7,089 nt of DNA from Lentzea sp. (GTDB lineage: Bacteria > Actinomycetota > Actinomycetes > Mycobacteriales > Pseudonocardiaceae): positions 1-7,089 of the forward strand of contig JASLAV010000760.1 in NCBI GenBank assembly GCA_030146905.1, given 5' to 3'. The notes below the pieces were generated by a model that was given only the letters and a program-made list of their open reading frames with translations, had not been told where the DNA came from and made no database searches. Position numbers and translations under genes: made by a program. Shown piece by piece: positions 1 to 6,673 of this stretch; positions within the stretch are counted from its first letter, which is position 1; each line of letters begins with the position of its first letter.

Positions 1-1947
1 CTGGTGTCCGGGATGGTGAACGCGGACGTCTACCGGGTCCGCGACGGCGTCGTCGTCAGCAGGGCGATCGCCGCCAAGAAGCTCGCGACCCACGCCCTGC
101 CGGGTGGCGGGACGCGGGAGGAGGCGATCGAGCCCGCTCGCCAGGAGCAGCCCGCCCTGACCGACGAGCAGGTCGTGCGCCTCGTGGAGCTCGGCAGGCG
201 GATCGAGGCGCACTTCGGGCGGCCGCAGGACATCGAGTGGTGCCTGGCCGGCGGCGGGTTCCAGGTCGTGCAGAGCCGCCCGATCACCACGTTGTTCCCG
301 GTGCCCGAGAGCGGTGACGGGCAGAACCACGTCTACGTCTCCGTCGGGCACCAGCAGATGATGACCGACGCCATGAGGCCGCTGGGCCTGTCCGTGTGGG
401 AGCTGACGACACCGGTGACGACGACCGTGGTGGGCGGGCGCCTGTTCGTCGACATCACCCAGATCCTCGCCACGCCCGCGAGCCGTGCCGCGTTCCTGGG
501 TGTCGCCGGGAAGTCCGACGTGCTGATGGGCGACGCGCTCCAGACCGTCATCGACCGCGAGGGGTTCCTCCCCGCTGCCCAGGACGCGGGGACGCCACAA
601 ACCATTCCCGGCGCCGATCCGGTCATGGTCGACGCCGATCCGGACGTCGTCGTCGAACTGATCGGCGCCGCCGAGGCCTCCGTCGCCGCGCTGAAGCGCG
701 AGATCGGTGCGAAGTCCGGAACGGACCTGGTCGACTTCGTCCTCGCCGACTTCCGGGAGCTGCGCCGGGTCCTGTTCCACCCGCGCAGCAACGAGGCGGT
801 CATGGCGGGGATGCAGGCGACCTGGTGGCTCAACGAGAACCTGCTGGAGTGGCTGGGCGAGAAGAACGCGGCCGACACCCTCGCGCTCTCCGCACCGCAC
901 AACGTCACGTCCGAGATGGGGCTGGAGCTCCTGGACGTCGCCGACGTGATCCGCCCGCACCCGGAGGTCGTGGCCTACCTCCAGGACGCGGGGGACGACT
1001 TCCTCGACGGCCTGGCCGAGCTCCCCGGCGGACGGGAGGCGCGCGACGCCATCGGCGGCTACCTCGGCAAGTACGGCATGCGCTGCGTCGGCGAGATCGA
1101 CATCACGAGGCCCCGGTGGAGCGAGAACCCCGCCACCCTGCTGCCCCTGGTCCTCGCCAACGTCAGGAACTTCGAGCACGGCGCGGGCGAGCTCCGCTTC
1201 GAACAGGGCAGGCGAACGGCCGCGGCGAAGGAGCAGGAACTGCTGGAGCGGCTCAGGGCGCTGCCGGACGGCGACCGGAAGGCCGCGGCGACCAAGCGGA
1301 TGATCGACCGCGTCCGTACGTTCATCGGGTACCGCGAGTACCCGAAGTACTTCATGATCAGCCGCTACTTCGTCTACAAGCAGGCCCTGCTGCGGGAGGC
1401 GGAACGACTGGTGCGCTCCGGCGTGCTCGGCGAGCGGGAGGACGTCTTCCACCTGACGCTCCAAGAGCTCCACGAGGTCATCCGGACCAACGAGGCCGAC
1501 GACGCGCTCATCCGGCGGCGCCGGGAGGACTTCCAGTCCTACCAGGCACTCACGCCACCACGTGTGCTCACTTCGGACGGTGAGGCGATCAGCGGGTCCT
1601 ACCGGCGCGACGACCTGCCGGACGGTGCGCTGGCCGGTCTCGCCGTGTCCGGCGGCACCGTGGAGGGGCGGGCCAGGGTCCTGCTGGACATGGCGGAGGC
1701 TGACCTCGAACCGGGCGACATCCTCGTCACCGCGTACACGGACCCCAGCTGGTCGCCGCTGTTCGTCGCGATCGCGGGCCTGGTGACCGAGGTCGGTGGC
1801 GTGATGACCCACGGCGCGGTGGTCGCACGGGAGTATGGTCTGCCGGCCGTCGTCGGCCTGGAGCACGCCACCCGGCTGATCCAGGACGGGCAGCGGATCC
1901 GCGTGAACGGCACCGACGGGTACGTGGAGATCCTTCCCGCGACCTGA
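1..1947 (+). CDS. rph: Rifampicin phosphotransferase, 5'-partial
   Basis: Rph is a dikinase that uses ATP to phosphorylate the ansa-chain hydroxyl of rifamycins, releasing AMP and phosphate and inactivating the drug in the cytosol. The reading frame is open from the first base and ends at TGA 1945-1947, giving 647 residues after the leading Leu codon. The family is usually about 865 residues, so roughly 220 N-terminal residues (most of the ATP-grasp domain) lie outside the window and no start can be assigned. Counting from codon 1, the end of the ATP-grasp domain is visible with DIEW (Glu79) and QSRPITTLF (Arg93). The helical rifampicin-binding domain follows (about 105-540), with the VSVGHQQMMTDAM segment typical of Rph. 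The C-terminal swivelling phosphohistidine domain carries GGVMTHGAVVAREYG, with the catalytic His at codon 604 (bases 1810-1812). No frameshift or loss of these residues is seen. PEP synthase is the related alternative, but the linker and helical-domain sequence fit Rph. The family assignment is recognition from memory, not a search. Confidence 0.93.
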   Translation: MVSGMVNADVYRVRDGVVVSRAIAAKKLATHALPGGGTREEAIEPARQEQPALTDEQVVRLVELGRRIEAHFGRPQDIEWCLAGGGFQVVQSRPITTLFPVPESGDGQNHVYVSVGHQQMMTDAMRPLGLSVWELTTPVTTTVVGGRLFVDITQILATPASRAAFLGVAGKSDVLMGDALQTVIDREGFLPAAQDAGTPQTIPGADPVMVDADPDVVVELIGAAEASVAALKREIGAKSGTDLVDFVLADFRELRRVLFHPRSNEAVMAGMQATWWLNENLLEWLGEKNAADTLALSAPHNVTSEMGLELLDVADVIRPHPEVVAYLQDAGDDFLDGLAELPGGREARDAIGGYLGKYGMRCVGEIDITRPRWSENPATLLPLVLANVRNFEHGAGELRFEQGRRTAAAKEQELLERLRALPDGDRKAAATKRMIDRVRTFIGYREYPKYFMISRYFVYKQALLREAERLVRSGVLGEREDVFHLTLQELHEVIRTNEADDALIRRRREDFQSYQALTPPRVLTSDGEAISGSYRRDDLPDGALAGLAVSGGTVEGRARVLLDMAEADLEPGDILVTAYTDPSWSPLFVAIAGLVTEVGGVMTHGAVVAREYGLPAVVGLEHATRLIQDGQRIRVNGTDGYVEILPAT

Positions 1948-1951
1948 CCGG

Positions 1952-1978
1952 AGGGCCCGCACAACCCGTGCGGGCCCT
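1952..1978. terminator. Hairpin between convergent rph and response-regulator genes
   Basis: A perfect 11-bp stem (AGGGCCCGCAC paired with GTGCGGGCCCT) closes a 5-nt loop (AACCC). It starts 4 bases after the rph stop and ends 11 bases before the stop of the convergent response regulator, so it can serve both directions. Neither strand has a T-run after the stem, which is common for intrinsic terminators in high-GC actinobacteria. The structure is seen directly; termination is inferred. Confidence 0.8.
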
Positions 1979-1989
1979 TCACCGGACGC

Positions 1990-2622
1990 TCACAGCAACC
2001 CGGCTGTGTGGGCGAGGACGGCGAGCCGCACCCGGTTGCCCGCGCCCGTCTTCGTCATCAACGACGCCACGTGCGTCTTCACCGTCGTCACGCCCACGTG
2101 CAGCCGGTCGGCGATGTCCTGGTTGCCGAGCCCTTGGGCGAGGAGCACGAGCACGTCGAGCTCTCGCGGCGTGAGACCGCTCGGCGGCTCGGGGCCGCGC
2201 TCCTCCCGGACGACCCTGCCCACCAGGCGCCGCAGCACACCGGGGCTGAAGGGTTGTTCTCCTCCTGCCGCCCGCCGGATCGCGGCCAGCAGCTCCTCCG
2301 GGGTGGAGTCCTTCACGAGGAACCCGTCCGCGCCCGCGGCCAGCGCCGGGTACAGGTGCTCGTCGTCGTCGAACGTCGTGAGGGCGACGACGCGGACCGC
2401 GGGGTTGCCGGCGAGGATCCTCCTGGTCGCCGCGATGCCGTCGAGGACGGGCATGCGCAGGTCCATCAGGACCACGTCGGGACGGCACCGCGCCGCCTCG
2501 TGCACCGCCTCGGCGCCGTCGGCCGCCTCACCGACGATCTCGACGTCCGGCGCGGTCCCGCAGAGCATCCGCAGGCCGGCGCGCACGAGCTGCTGGTCGT
2601 CGACGATCAGCAGGCGGATCAC
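1990..2622 (-). CDS. LuxR/NarL-family response regulator
   Basis: This 210-residue DNA-binding regulator is the output partner of the histidine kinase encoded just upstream. The receiver domain (about 1-120) has the acidic pair Asp8/Asp9 in LLIVDDQQ, the phospho-acceptor Asp54 in VLMDLRMP, Thr82 in ALTTFD and the conserved Lys104 in FLVKDS. A linker leads to a LuxR-type helix-turn-helix (about 146-210) with SGLTPRELDVL, GNQDIADRLHVG and TTVKTHVASLM. The length is standard for the NarL/FixJ class. The GTG start at 2622 is chosen because it lies directly before the receiver domain, has AGGAG at 2635-2631 with an 8-nt spacer, and overlaps the kinase stop codon (GTGA). The frame stays open far upstream, but that part is a shadow of the kinase gene. 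The target genes are unknown; the palindrome at 3789-3808 is a candidate binding site. Confidence 0.95.
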   Translation of the reverse strand: MIRLLIVDDQQLVRAGLRMLCGTAPDVEIVGEAADGAEAVHEAARCRPDVVLMDLRMPVLDGIAATRRILAGNPAVRVVALTTFDDDEHLYPALAAGADGFLVKDSTPEELLAAIRRAAGGEQPFSPGVLRRLVGRVVREERGPEPPSGLTPRELDVLVLLAQGLGNQDIADRLHVGVTTVKTHVASLMTKTGAGNRVRLAVLAHTAGLL

Positions 2623-3761
2623 GCCGGCTGCTCCTGTCGCGGCACGGTGGCGTGCACGGCCCAGCCGCGGCCGGCCGGACCCGCGTGGAACGACCCGCCG
2701 AGCCGCTCGACCCGTTCCGCCATGCCGGTGAGGCCGTGCCCGCCGGGAACCGGGCCGGGTGGCGCTCCCCCGTCGTCGCTGACCTCGACGTCGATCCCCG
2801 CCGGCGACTCGCGGACGTCGATGAGCACTGCCGCACCCGGTCCGGCGTGGCGCATCACGTTGGTGAGCGACTCCTGCACGACCCGCAGCACCACGAGCCG
2901 GCTCGCCTCGTCCAGCTGCTCGGCGCTGTCGCTGATGCCGGTGCGCACGGTGAAGCCCGCGCGTTCGCACCTCTCCGCCGCCTGCCTCAACGCCGTGGCG
3001 AGGCAGGCGGGACTCGCGGCGAGCGACGACGGCACCGACGGATCGCGCAGCACGCCGACCAGTTCTCTCAGGTCCCGCAACGCTGCCGAGCCGGTGGCGT
3101 GGACGTCGTCGAGCACCTCCCGGAACTGCTCCGCGCCGGTCGCGGCGTGCCGCGCCACGGCCGAGCGCAGCACCATCGACGACACGTGGTGGGCGACGAG
3201 GTCGTGCAGCTCCCGTGCGACAGCGACCCGGTCGGCCTCCCGAGCGGCCGCGATCTCCGCGTCCCGCACGCGCAGGACCAGCGCCTTCTCCTCGCGCTGC
3301 CGTGCGGCGAGCTGCCGAGTCGACCTCAGGTGCCGTCCCGCGAGAACGGGAACCCCGACGACGAGCAGCACCCTCAACGCCACGACCAACGGCCGGTCGT
3401 CCCCCTGCGCGACGAGGTAGGCCGTGTCCACGGCCAGAGCGCCCGCGCACCCGATCACCAGCTGCGGGCGCCAGGGCCGCCGCACCGCGAGCTCGGCCAG
3501 TGACAGGGCGGCGCACACCTGCGCCTCGCCCATACCGGGGGCGTTCACCAGGAACGCGGTCAGCACCAGCAGGTTCTGCGCGAGCGAGACCGGCAGCGGC
3601 AGCCACCGGCCGGGGACGAACAGCAGCGCGGACGTCACGGGAACGGCCCAGGCCGAGAAACTCGTGCCCGGCGCGGGAACGGCGAGCCACAGCATCGAGG
3701 CGACCACCACGGCCAGCGGCACGAACCGCACCGCCGCGCTGTTCCACGAGATCACGACCAC
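2619..3761 (-). CDS. Membrane sensor histidine kinase (HisKA_3, DesK/NarX-like)
   Basis: This is the sensor of a two-component system; it autophosphorylates on His and passes the phosphate to the regulator encoded downstream. The product is 380 residues from GTG 3761. The N-terminal half (about 10-150) is hydrophobic, with four to five predicted helices and no large extracellular domain, so it probably senses a membrane or envelope signal. A charged linker rich in Arg and Glu (about 150-175) leads to the HisKA_3 dimerisation segment RELHDLVAHHVS with phospho-acceptor His186. The HATPase_c domain has the N-box ESLTNVMRHA (Asn301), the D-box VSDDGG (Asp329/Asp330) and the G-box GGHGLTGM (around His342). 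The stop overlaps the regulator start by 4 nt, so the two are co-translated. The start is uncertain: GTG 3755 is also in frame, neither has a good ribosome binding site, and the frame is open further upstream. The signal cannot be named from the sequence. Confidence 0.92.
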   Translation of the reverse strand: MVVISWNSAAVRFVPLAVVVASMLWLAVPAPGTSFSAWAVPVTSALLFVPGRWLPLPVSLAQNLLVLTAFLVNAPGMGEAQVCAALSLAELAVRRPWRPQLVIGCAGALAVDTAYLVAQGDDRPLVVALRVLLVVGVPVLAGRHLRSTRQLAARQREEKALVLRVRDAEIAAAREADRVAVARELHDLVAHHVSSMVLRSAVARHAATGAEQFREVLDDVHATGSAALRDLRELVGVLRDPSVPSSLAASPACLATALRQAAERCERAGFTVRTGISDSAEQLDEASRLVVLRVVQESLTNVMRHAGPGAAVLIDVRESPAGIDVEVSDDGGAPPGPVPGGHGLTGMAERVERLGGSFHAGPAGRGWAVHATVPRQEQPA

Positions 3762-3884
3762 GATGGTAGGTCGGCCGCGTGCCCGCCACCTCCTACCGCG
3801 GTAGGAGGCGACTCCTCCCCCTGGCCACGGAGACGGCCCTCGCGCAGGATGTGCCGGCACCGCGCAGGTGGCGACGATCTCAGG
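3762..3884. promoter_or_regulatory. Divergent promoter region between kinase and DoxX-like genes
   Basis: These 123 bases separate two divergently transcribed genes, so promoters for both should lie here. I could not identify convincing -35/-10 hexamers for either direction. The region holds the 20-bp palindrome at 3789-3808, an extra GGTAGG half-site at 3765-3770, and an AGGAG/CTCCT inverted repeat (3803-3807 with 3812-3816) that shares bases with the palindrome. The clustering of these elements suggests operator control of one or both genes. That role is inferred from position. Confidence 0.6.
3789..3808. promoter_or_regulatory. Perfect 20-bp palindrome, candidate operator
   Basis: CCTCCTACCGCGGTAGGAGG is its own exact reverse complement (10 + 10 bases, no spacer). 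It sits 28 bases upstream of the kinase start and 76 bases upstream of the chosen DoxX-like start. NarL/LuxR-type regulators bind as dimers to dyads of about this size, so autoregulation by the adjacent response regulator is the simplest reading. The palindrome is direct observation; the binding protein is inference. Confidence 0.6.
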
Positions 3885-4319
3885 ATGATCTGGTTCAGGG
3901 CACCGTCCAGGACGATCCTCGTCATCAGGCTGCTGATGGCGGCCGTCTTCGCTTTCTACGGGTGCGTCAAGCTGTTCGGCGGTCAGTTCTACTACGGCGA
4001 CTGGGAGGACCTGTCCAAGTCGTCGGTGGACGGCACCTCGCTGGTGTGGCTGTTCTACGGCTACTCGCCCTTCTACGGCCGCGTCACCGGTCTGTTCGAG
4101 CTCGTTCCCGCCGTCATGCTGTTGTTCCGACGCACCACGTTCATCGGGGCGGGCGCCCTCTTCGTCATCGGGCTCAACATCACGCTGATGGACTTCGCGT
4201 TCGGGTATCCGACGGTCAAGTACCTCGCCGCCCTCTACACCGTCCTTTGTGGAGTGCTCGTCCTGCGCGACGGGGACCGGCTGCGCGCCGTCTTCGCCGA
4301 CCCGGCGGCCGAGCGCTGA
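3885..4319 (+). CDS. DoxX-like four-helix membrane protein
   Basis: This is a 144-residue inner-membrane protein with about four predicted helices: roughly 10-31, 64-81, 84-104 and 110-127. The first helix ends in FYGCVKLFGGQF, resembling the K-hydrophobic-G pattern after helix 1 in DoxX-like proteins. Between helices 1 and 2 is an aromatic, polar loop (YYGDWEDLS to FYGYSPFYG). The C-terminus is charged and probably cytoplasmic. The family is loosely linked to quinone or thiol redox functions, but no catalytic residue lets me assign a reaction. ATG 3885 is chosen because the protein-like hydrophobic sequence starts there. An in-frame ATG at 3849 would add 12 residues (MCRHRAGGDDLR) that do not look conserved; neither start has a strong ribosome binding site. 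It is divergent from the two-component operon and may be its target. The downstream epimerase-like gene begins 68 bases later, so co-transcription is possible. Confidence 0.72.
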   Translation: MIWFRAPSRTILVIRLLMAAVFAFYGCVKLFGGQFYYGDWEDLSKSSVDGTSLVWLFYGYSPFYGRVTGLFELVPAVMLLFRRTTFIGAGALFVIGLNITLMDFAFGYPTVKYLAALYTVLCGVLVLRDGDRLRAVFADPAAER

Positions 4320-4375
4320 GCGCATGTCACCTGACAACGCGGGCCACTCGTCGAGCGGGCGCGGTGGGGCGCGCC

Positions 4376-4387
4376 TAGCGTGGAGGG
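4376..4387 (+). promoter_or_regulatory. Possible -10 element and abutting Shine-Dalgarno-like GGAGGG
   Basis: TAGCGT at 4376-4381 matches the TAnnnT form of an actinobacterial -10 element and lies 7 bases before the ATG at 4388. GGAGGG at 4382-4387 directly touches that ATG, too close for normal ribosome binding. Together this would fit a leaderless transcript starting at or near the ATG. No clear -35 is seen, so the call is weak. Confidence 0.3.
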
Positions 4388-5719
4388 ATGTCCCTGATCT
4401 ACTCCAGCGTCGTCGACGCGCCACTCGACGAGGTCTTCGCCTGGCACGAGCGGCCGGGCGCCATCCACCGGCTCACGCCGCCGTGGCAACCGGTGGGCGT
4501 CGTGCGCGAGGCGAAGACCCTCGACGGCGGCCGTGCGGTGCTGGGGCTGCCGCTCGGCCTGCGCTGGGGCGCGCGGCACACGGACTACGCGCCGCCGCAC
4601 CGGTTCGTCGACGAGCTCGACTCCGCGCCGCTGAGCTGGGCGCTGCGCTGGCGGCACACCCACGAGTTCGCCGAGGAGAGCGGCCGGACGCGCATGACGG
4701 ACCGGGTGGACACGCCGGTTCCGGGTGCCCTGCTGCGTTCCATGTTCGCCTACCGGCACCGTCAGGCGGCAGCCGACCTCGCCGCCCAGGCGGCCGCGCG
4801 GGAGGCGGGTGACCGGCCGATGACCGTGGCGGTCACCGGCGGCAGCGGTTTCGTGGGAACCGCGCTGTGGTCGTTCCTCAGCACGGCGGGACATCGGGTG
4901 GTCAAGCTGGTCCGGCGTCCTCCGACAGGGCCCGGCGAGCGGCGGTGGGACCCGGAACGCCCGTCACCCGGTCTGCTGTCCGGTGTGGACGCCGTGGTGC
5001 ACCTGGCCGGCGCCTCGATCGCGGGCAGGTTCACCGAGGCCCACCGGCGGGAGGTCCGGTCCTCCCGGATCGGCCCGACCAGGGCGCTCGCCGACCTGGC
5101 GGCCGCCAGTGGTGTGCCGGTGTTCGTCAGCGCGTCCGCGATCGGGTTCTACGGTGCCGACCGCGGCGACGAGGAGCTCACCGAGGACAGCGAGCGCGGT
5201 GACGGGTTCCTCGCCGACGTGGTCGCCGACTGGGAGGCCGCCACCGCACCCGCCGCCGAGGCCGGCGTGCGGGTGGTGACCGTGCGCACCGGGCTGGTCC
5301 AGTCGCCCGCCGGCGGCACCCTGCGCCTCTTCCACCCGCTGTTCGCCGCCGGTCTCGGCGGCAGGCTCGGCGACGGGCGGATGTGGCAGTCGTGGATCGG
5401 CATGGACGACCTGGTCGACGTCTACCACCGCGCGCTCTACGACGACTCGCTGCGCGGCCCGGTCAACGCCGTGGCCCCGCACGCGGTGCGCAACAGCGAC
5501 TACACCGCCACCCTCGCGAAGGTGCTGCACCGGCCCGCGCTGCTGCCGGTGCCGTCGTTCGGGCCGAAGCTGCTGCTCGGCGAGCAGGGCGCGAGGGAGC
5601 TGGCCGGGGCGAGCCAGCTGGTCCGTCCCGCCGCGCTCACCAAGGCCGGGCACACGTTCCGGCATCCCGGCCTGGAACCGGCGCTGCGCCACCTGCTGGG
5701 ACGCGTGCCTGCGAGCTGA
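4388..5719 (+). CDS. SRPBCC–SDR fusion, TIGR01777/SDR39U1 family epimerase-like protein
   Basis: This 443-residue protein has two domains. Residues 1 to about 140 form an SRPBCC (START/Bet v1-like) ligand-binding fold: MSLIYSSVVDAPLDEVFAWH followed by PGAIHRLTPPW. Residues 145 to about 385 form an atypical short-chain dehydrogenase with the nucleotide-binding motif TGGSGFVG (Gly151, Gly154, Gly157), VVHLAGASIAGRF, the family signature SASAIGFYG (Tyr255), DWEAATAPA, RTGLVQSPAGGTL and MWQSWIGMDDLVDVY. The C-terminal tail (about 390-438) is DUF1731-like, with PKLLLGEQGARELAGASQ and FRHPGLEPAL. Single-domain homologues such as E. coli YfcH lack the SRPBCC part; the fused form is common in actinobacteria. 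The substrate is not established. An in-frame ATG at 4820 starts the SDR domain and could give a shorter product, but the upstream frame reads as a genuine SRPBCC domain, so the longer protein is preferred. It shares no obvious pathway with its neighbours. Confidence 0.92.
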   Translation: MSLIYSSVVDAPLDEVFAWHERPGAIHRLTPPWQPVGVVREAKTLDGGRAVLGLPLGLRWGARHTDYAPPHRFVDELDSAPLSWALRWRHTHEFAEESGRTRMTDRVDTPVPGALLRSMFAYRHRQAAADLAAQAAAREAGDRPMTVAVTGGSGFVGTALWSFLSTAGHRVVKLVRRPPTGPGERRWDPERPSPGLLSGVDAVVHLAGASIAGRFTEAHRREVRSSRIGPTRALADLAAASGVPVFVSASAIGFYGADRGDEELTEDSERGDGFLADVVADWEAATAPAAEAGVRVVTVRTGLVQSPAGGTLRLFHPLFAAGLGGRLGDGRMWQSWIGMDDLVDVYHRALYDDSLRGPVNAVAPHAVRNSDYTATLAKVLHRPALLPVPSFGPKLLLGEQGARELAGASQLVRPAALTKAGHTFRHPGLEPALRHLLGRVPAS

Positions 5720-5881
5720 GGCCGCTCATCATGCACGCGCGGTGCCGCCTGGTCGACACGTCGAACGCGCGATCGCTGGGTGGCGGGCTGGCCGGCGTCG
5801 TCCAGCCCGGCGTGCGAACGGTTCCACATCGACGCCGTCGCCGACACGTTCGCGGCGCTGTACCGCAGGCTGTCAGGCTGA
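5720..5881 (+). pseudogene. Possible decayed C-terminal gene fragment
   Basis: After the epimerase-like gene the frame beginning at 5720 is open to TGA 5879-5881. It has no credible start or ribosome binding site. Only its last part looks protein-like: FHIDAVADTFAALYRRLSG, encoded at 5822-5878. This resembles the C-terminal helix of GT4-type glycosyltransferases, which often end in an AVADxxxALYRRL-like helix. The upstream half is rich in Arg, Trp and Ser and does not look coding. It runs 9 bases into the end of the opposite-strand TrkA-N gene. It could be gene debris or chance in GC-rich DNA; I cannot decide. Confidence 0.22.
5784..5809. terminator. Possible hairpin between convergent genes
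   Basis: An 8-bp stem (CGGGCTGG with CCAGCCCG) closes a 10-nt loop. It lies between the convergent ends of the epimerase-like gene (5719) and the TrkA-N gene (5873), where a bidirectional terminator would be expected. It has no T-run and is 65-90 bases from either stop codon, so it is weaker than the hairpin at 1952-1978. Confidence 0.35.
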
Positions 5882-6253
5882 CCGCGCCCGCACGAAGACC
5901 TCGTCCGCGCCCAGCCTGGCGAACAGGTCCTGGTTGCCTGACTCGCGGACGGCGGCGACGATGACCGCCGTCCGGTTCAAGGCGCGCACGGCTGTGGTGA
6001 TCAGCAGTCCGTCCAGGTCCTCGGGAACCGCGACGACCACCCGTGCCGCGACGTGCACGCCGGCCTGCCTCAGCACGCACATGTCCCGCCCGTCACCGTG
6101 CACGACCGCGGCACCGTTGGCCAGCGCACCGGTCAACGCGACCGCGTCGTGGTCGACCACCGCGATGTCGTGCCGGCCGGGGCGCAGGGGCAGGTGTCGC
6201 AGCACGTCCAGCGCCGCGTCCCCGTACCCGACCACCACCGTGAAGCCCGTCAT
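5873..6253 (-). CDS. Stand-alone TrkA-N (RCK-N) NAD-binding protein
   Basis: This 126-residue protein is a single Rossmann domain of the TrkA-N/RCK-N type, the regulatory nucleotide-binding module of K+ transporters and channels. The first strand and turn are FTVVVGYGDAALDVLRHL (Gly9, Gly11). The acidic residue closing the second strand is Asp34 in AVVDHD. HGDGRDMCVLRQAGV is the usual segment after strand 3, and RVVVAVPEDLDGLLITTAVR matches the fourth strand and helix. It ends at about the length of one RCK-N domain: there is no RCK-C domain, pore helix or selectivity filter. It therefore either regulates a channel encoded elsewhere or is a reduced derivative. ATG 6253 has GAGGAA at 6264-6259 and overlaps the stop of the upstream DUF3099 gene (ATGA), so translation is coupled. 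Its neighbours encode no K+ channel. Confidence 0.85.
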   Translation of the reverse strand: MTGFTVVVGYGDAALDVLRHLPLRPGRHDIAVVDHDAVALTGALANGAAVVHGDGRDMCVLRQAGVHVAARVVVAVPEDLDGLLITTAVRALNRTAVIVAAVRESGNQDLFARLGADEVFVRARSA

Positions 6254-6552
6254 CGCGGTTCCTCGCCCCGTGCCGTGAGCGCCGGGCGCGACGGGGGTCG
6301 CTGGGGTGTCTCCGCCTTGCGCGGCGGGCGGTCGTTGGCGATGAGGACGGCCATCCACGGCAGCGGGACGGACAGCAGGATCAGGGCGAGCGCCAGCCAC
6401 CAGATCTTGGCGAACAGCACCGCCAGCACGATGCACGGGATGCGCAGGCTCATCATCAGCGCGTACCGGCGTCGGCGTGCCGCGAGCTGGTCCTGGTACG
6501 ACGGGGCTGCCGTGGTGATCAGCAAGGGCTGTTCGCGTCGTTGCGAGTTCAC
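6250..6552 (-). CDS. DUF3099-family two-helix membrane protein
   Basis: This 100-residue protein matches the actinobacterial DUF3099 pattern: a short N-terminus with PLLITTAAPSYQDQLAARRR, a basic stretch, then two hydrophobic helices (about 31-47 and 50-67), with PWMAVLIAND after the second. The C-terminal tail is Pro- and Arg-rich and probably cytoplasmic. The molecular function of DUF3099 is unknown. The GTG at 6552 is chosen because GGAGGT lies at 6564-6559 with a 6-nt spacer and the DUF3099 similarity begins a few residues later. An in-frame ATG at 6615 would add 21 residues but has no ribosome binding site. The stop overlaps the TrkA-N start by 4 nt, so the two form an operon. With no pore signature, the protein is unlikely to be the channel partner itself, but it could tether the soluble TrkA-N protein to the membrane; that is inference. 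Confidence 0.82.
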   Translation of the reverse strand: MNSQRREQPLLITTAAPSYQDQLAARRRRYALMMSLRIPCIVLAVLFAKIWWLALALILLSVPLPWMAVLIANDRPPRKAETPQRPPSRPALTARGEEPR

Positions 6553-6673
6553 AACCAGACCTCCGTTCTCCTCCTGGTGTTCGCGTCGGAGGCCGATCGG
6601 GTTCGTGTTCCTCATGTCACACCGGGCTTTCCCCGCAGATCGCCGCGTGAACTTCCGGCGGAGACCTGAGTGC

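Noticed and set aside
396..1583. Long open plus-strand frame inside rph (395 codons)
   Set aside because: The translation is almost only Arg, Gly, Pro and Ala, typical of an off-frame reading of high-GC coding DNA. The overlapping frame encodes recognisable Rph motifs throughout.
2008..3420. Long plus-strand frame antisense to the kinase and regulator (470 codons)
   Set aside because: It lies opposite two well-supported genes with intact family motifs, has low-complexity composition and shows no domain.
2623..3789. Upstream extension of the response-regulator frame, which would give a 599-residue fusion
   Set aside because: The added part is the off-frame shadow of the kinase gene. The receiver domain begins right at the GTG at 2622, which has a good ribosome binding site.
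3762..4424. N-terminal extension of the kinase frame to a 601-residue protein
   Set aside because: The extension is antisense to the DoxX-like gene, crosses the palindrome region, and is charged low-complexity sequence without membrane segments.
4964..5692. Minus-strand frame opposite the epimerase-like gene (242 codons)
   Set aside because: It is rich in Gly, Arg, Val and His with no motif, while the plus strand has a complete TIGR01777-type protein.
6254..6436. N-terminal extension of the TrkA-N protein
   Set aside because: The Rossmann fold begins at the ATG at 6253, which has a GAGGAA ribosome binding site and the ATGA overlap. The extension is the shadow of the DUF3099 gene.
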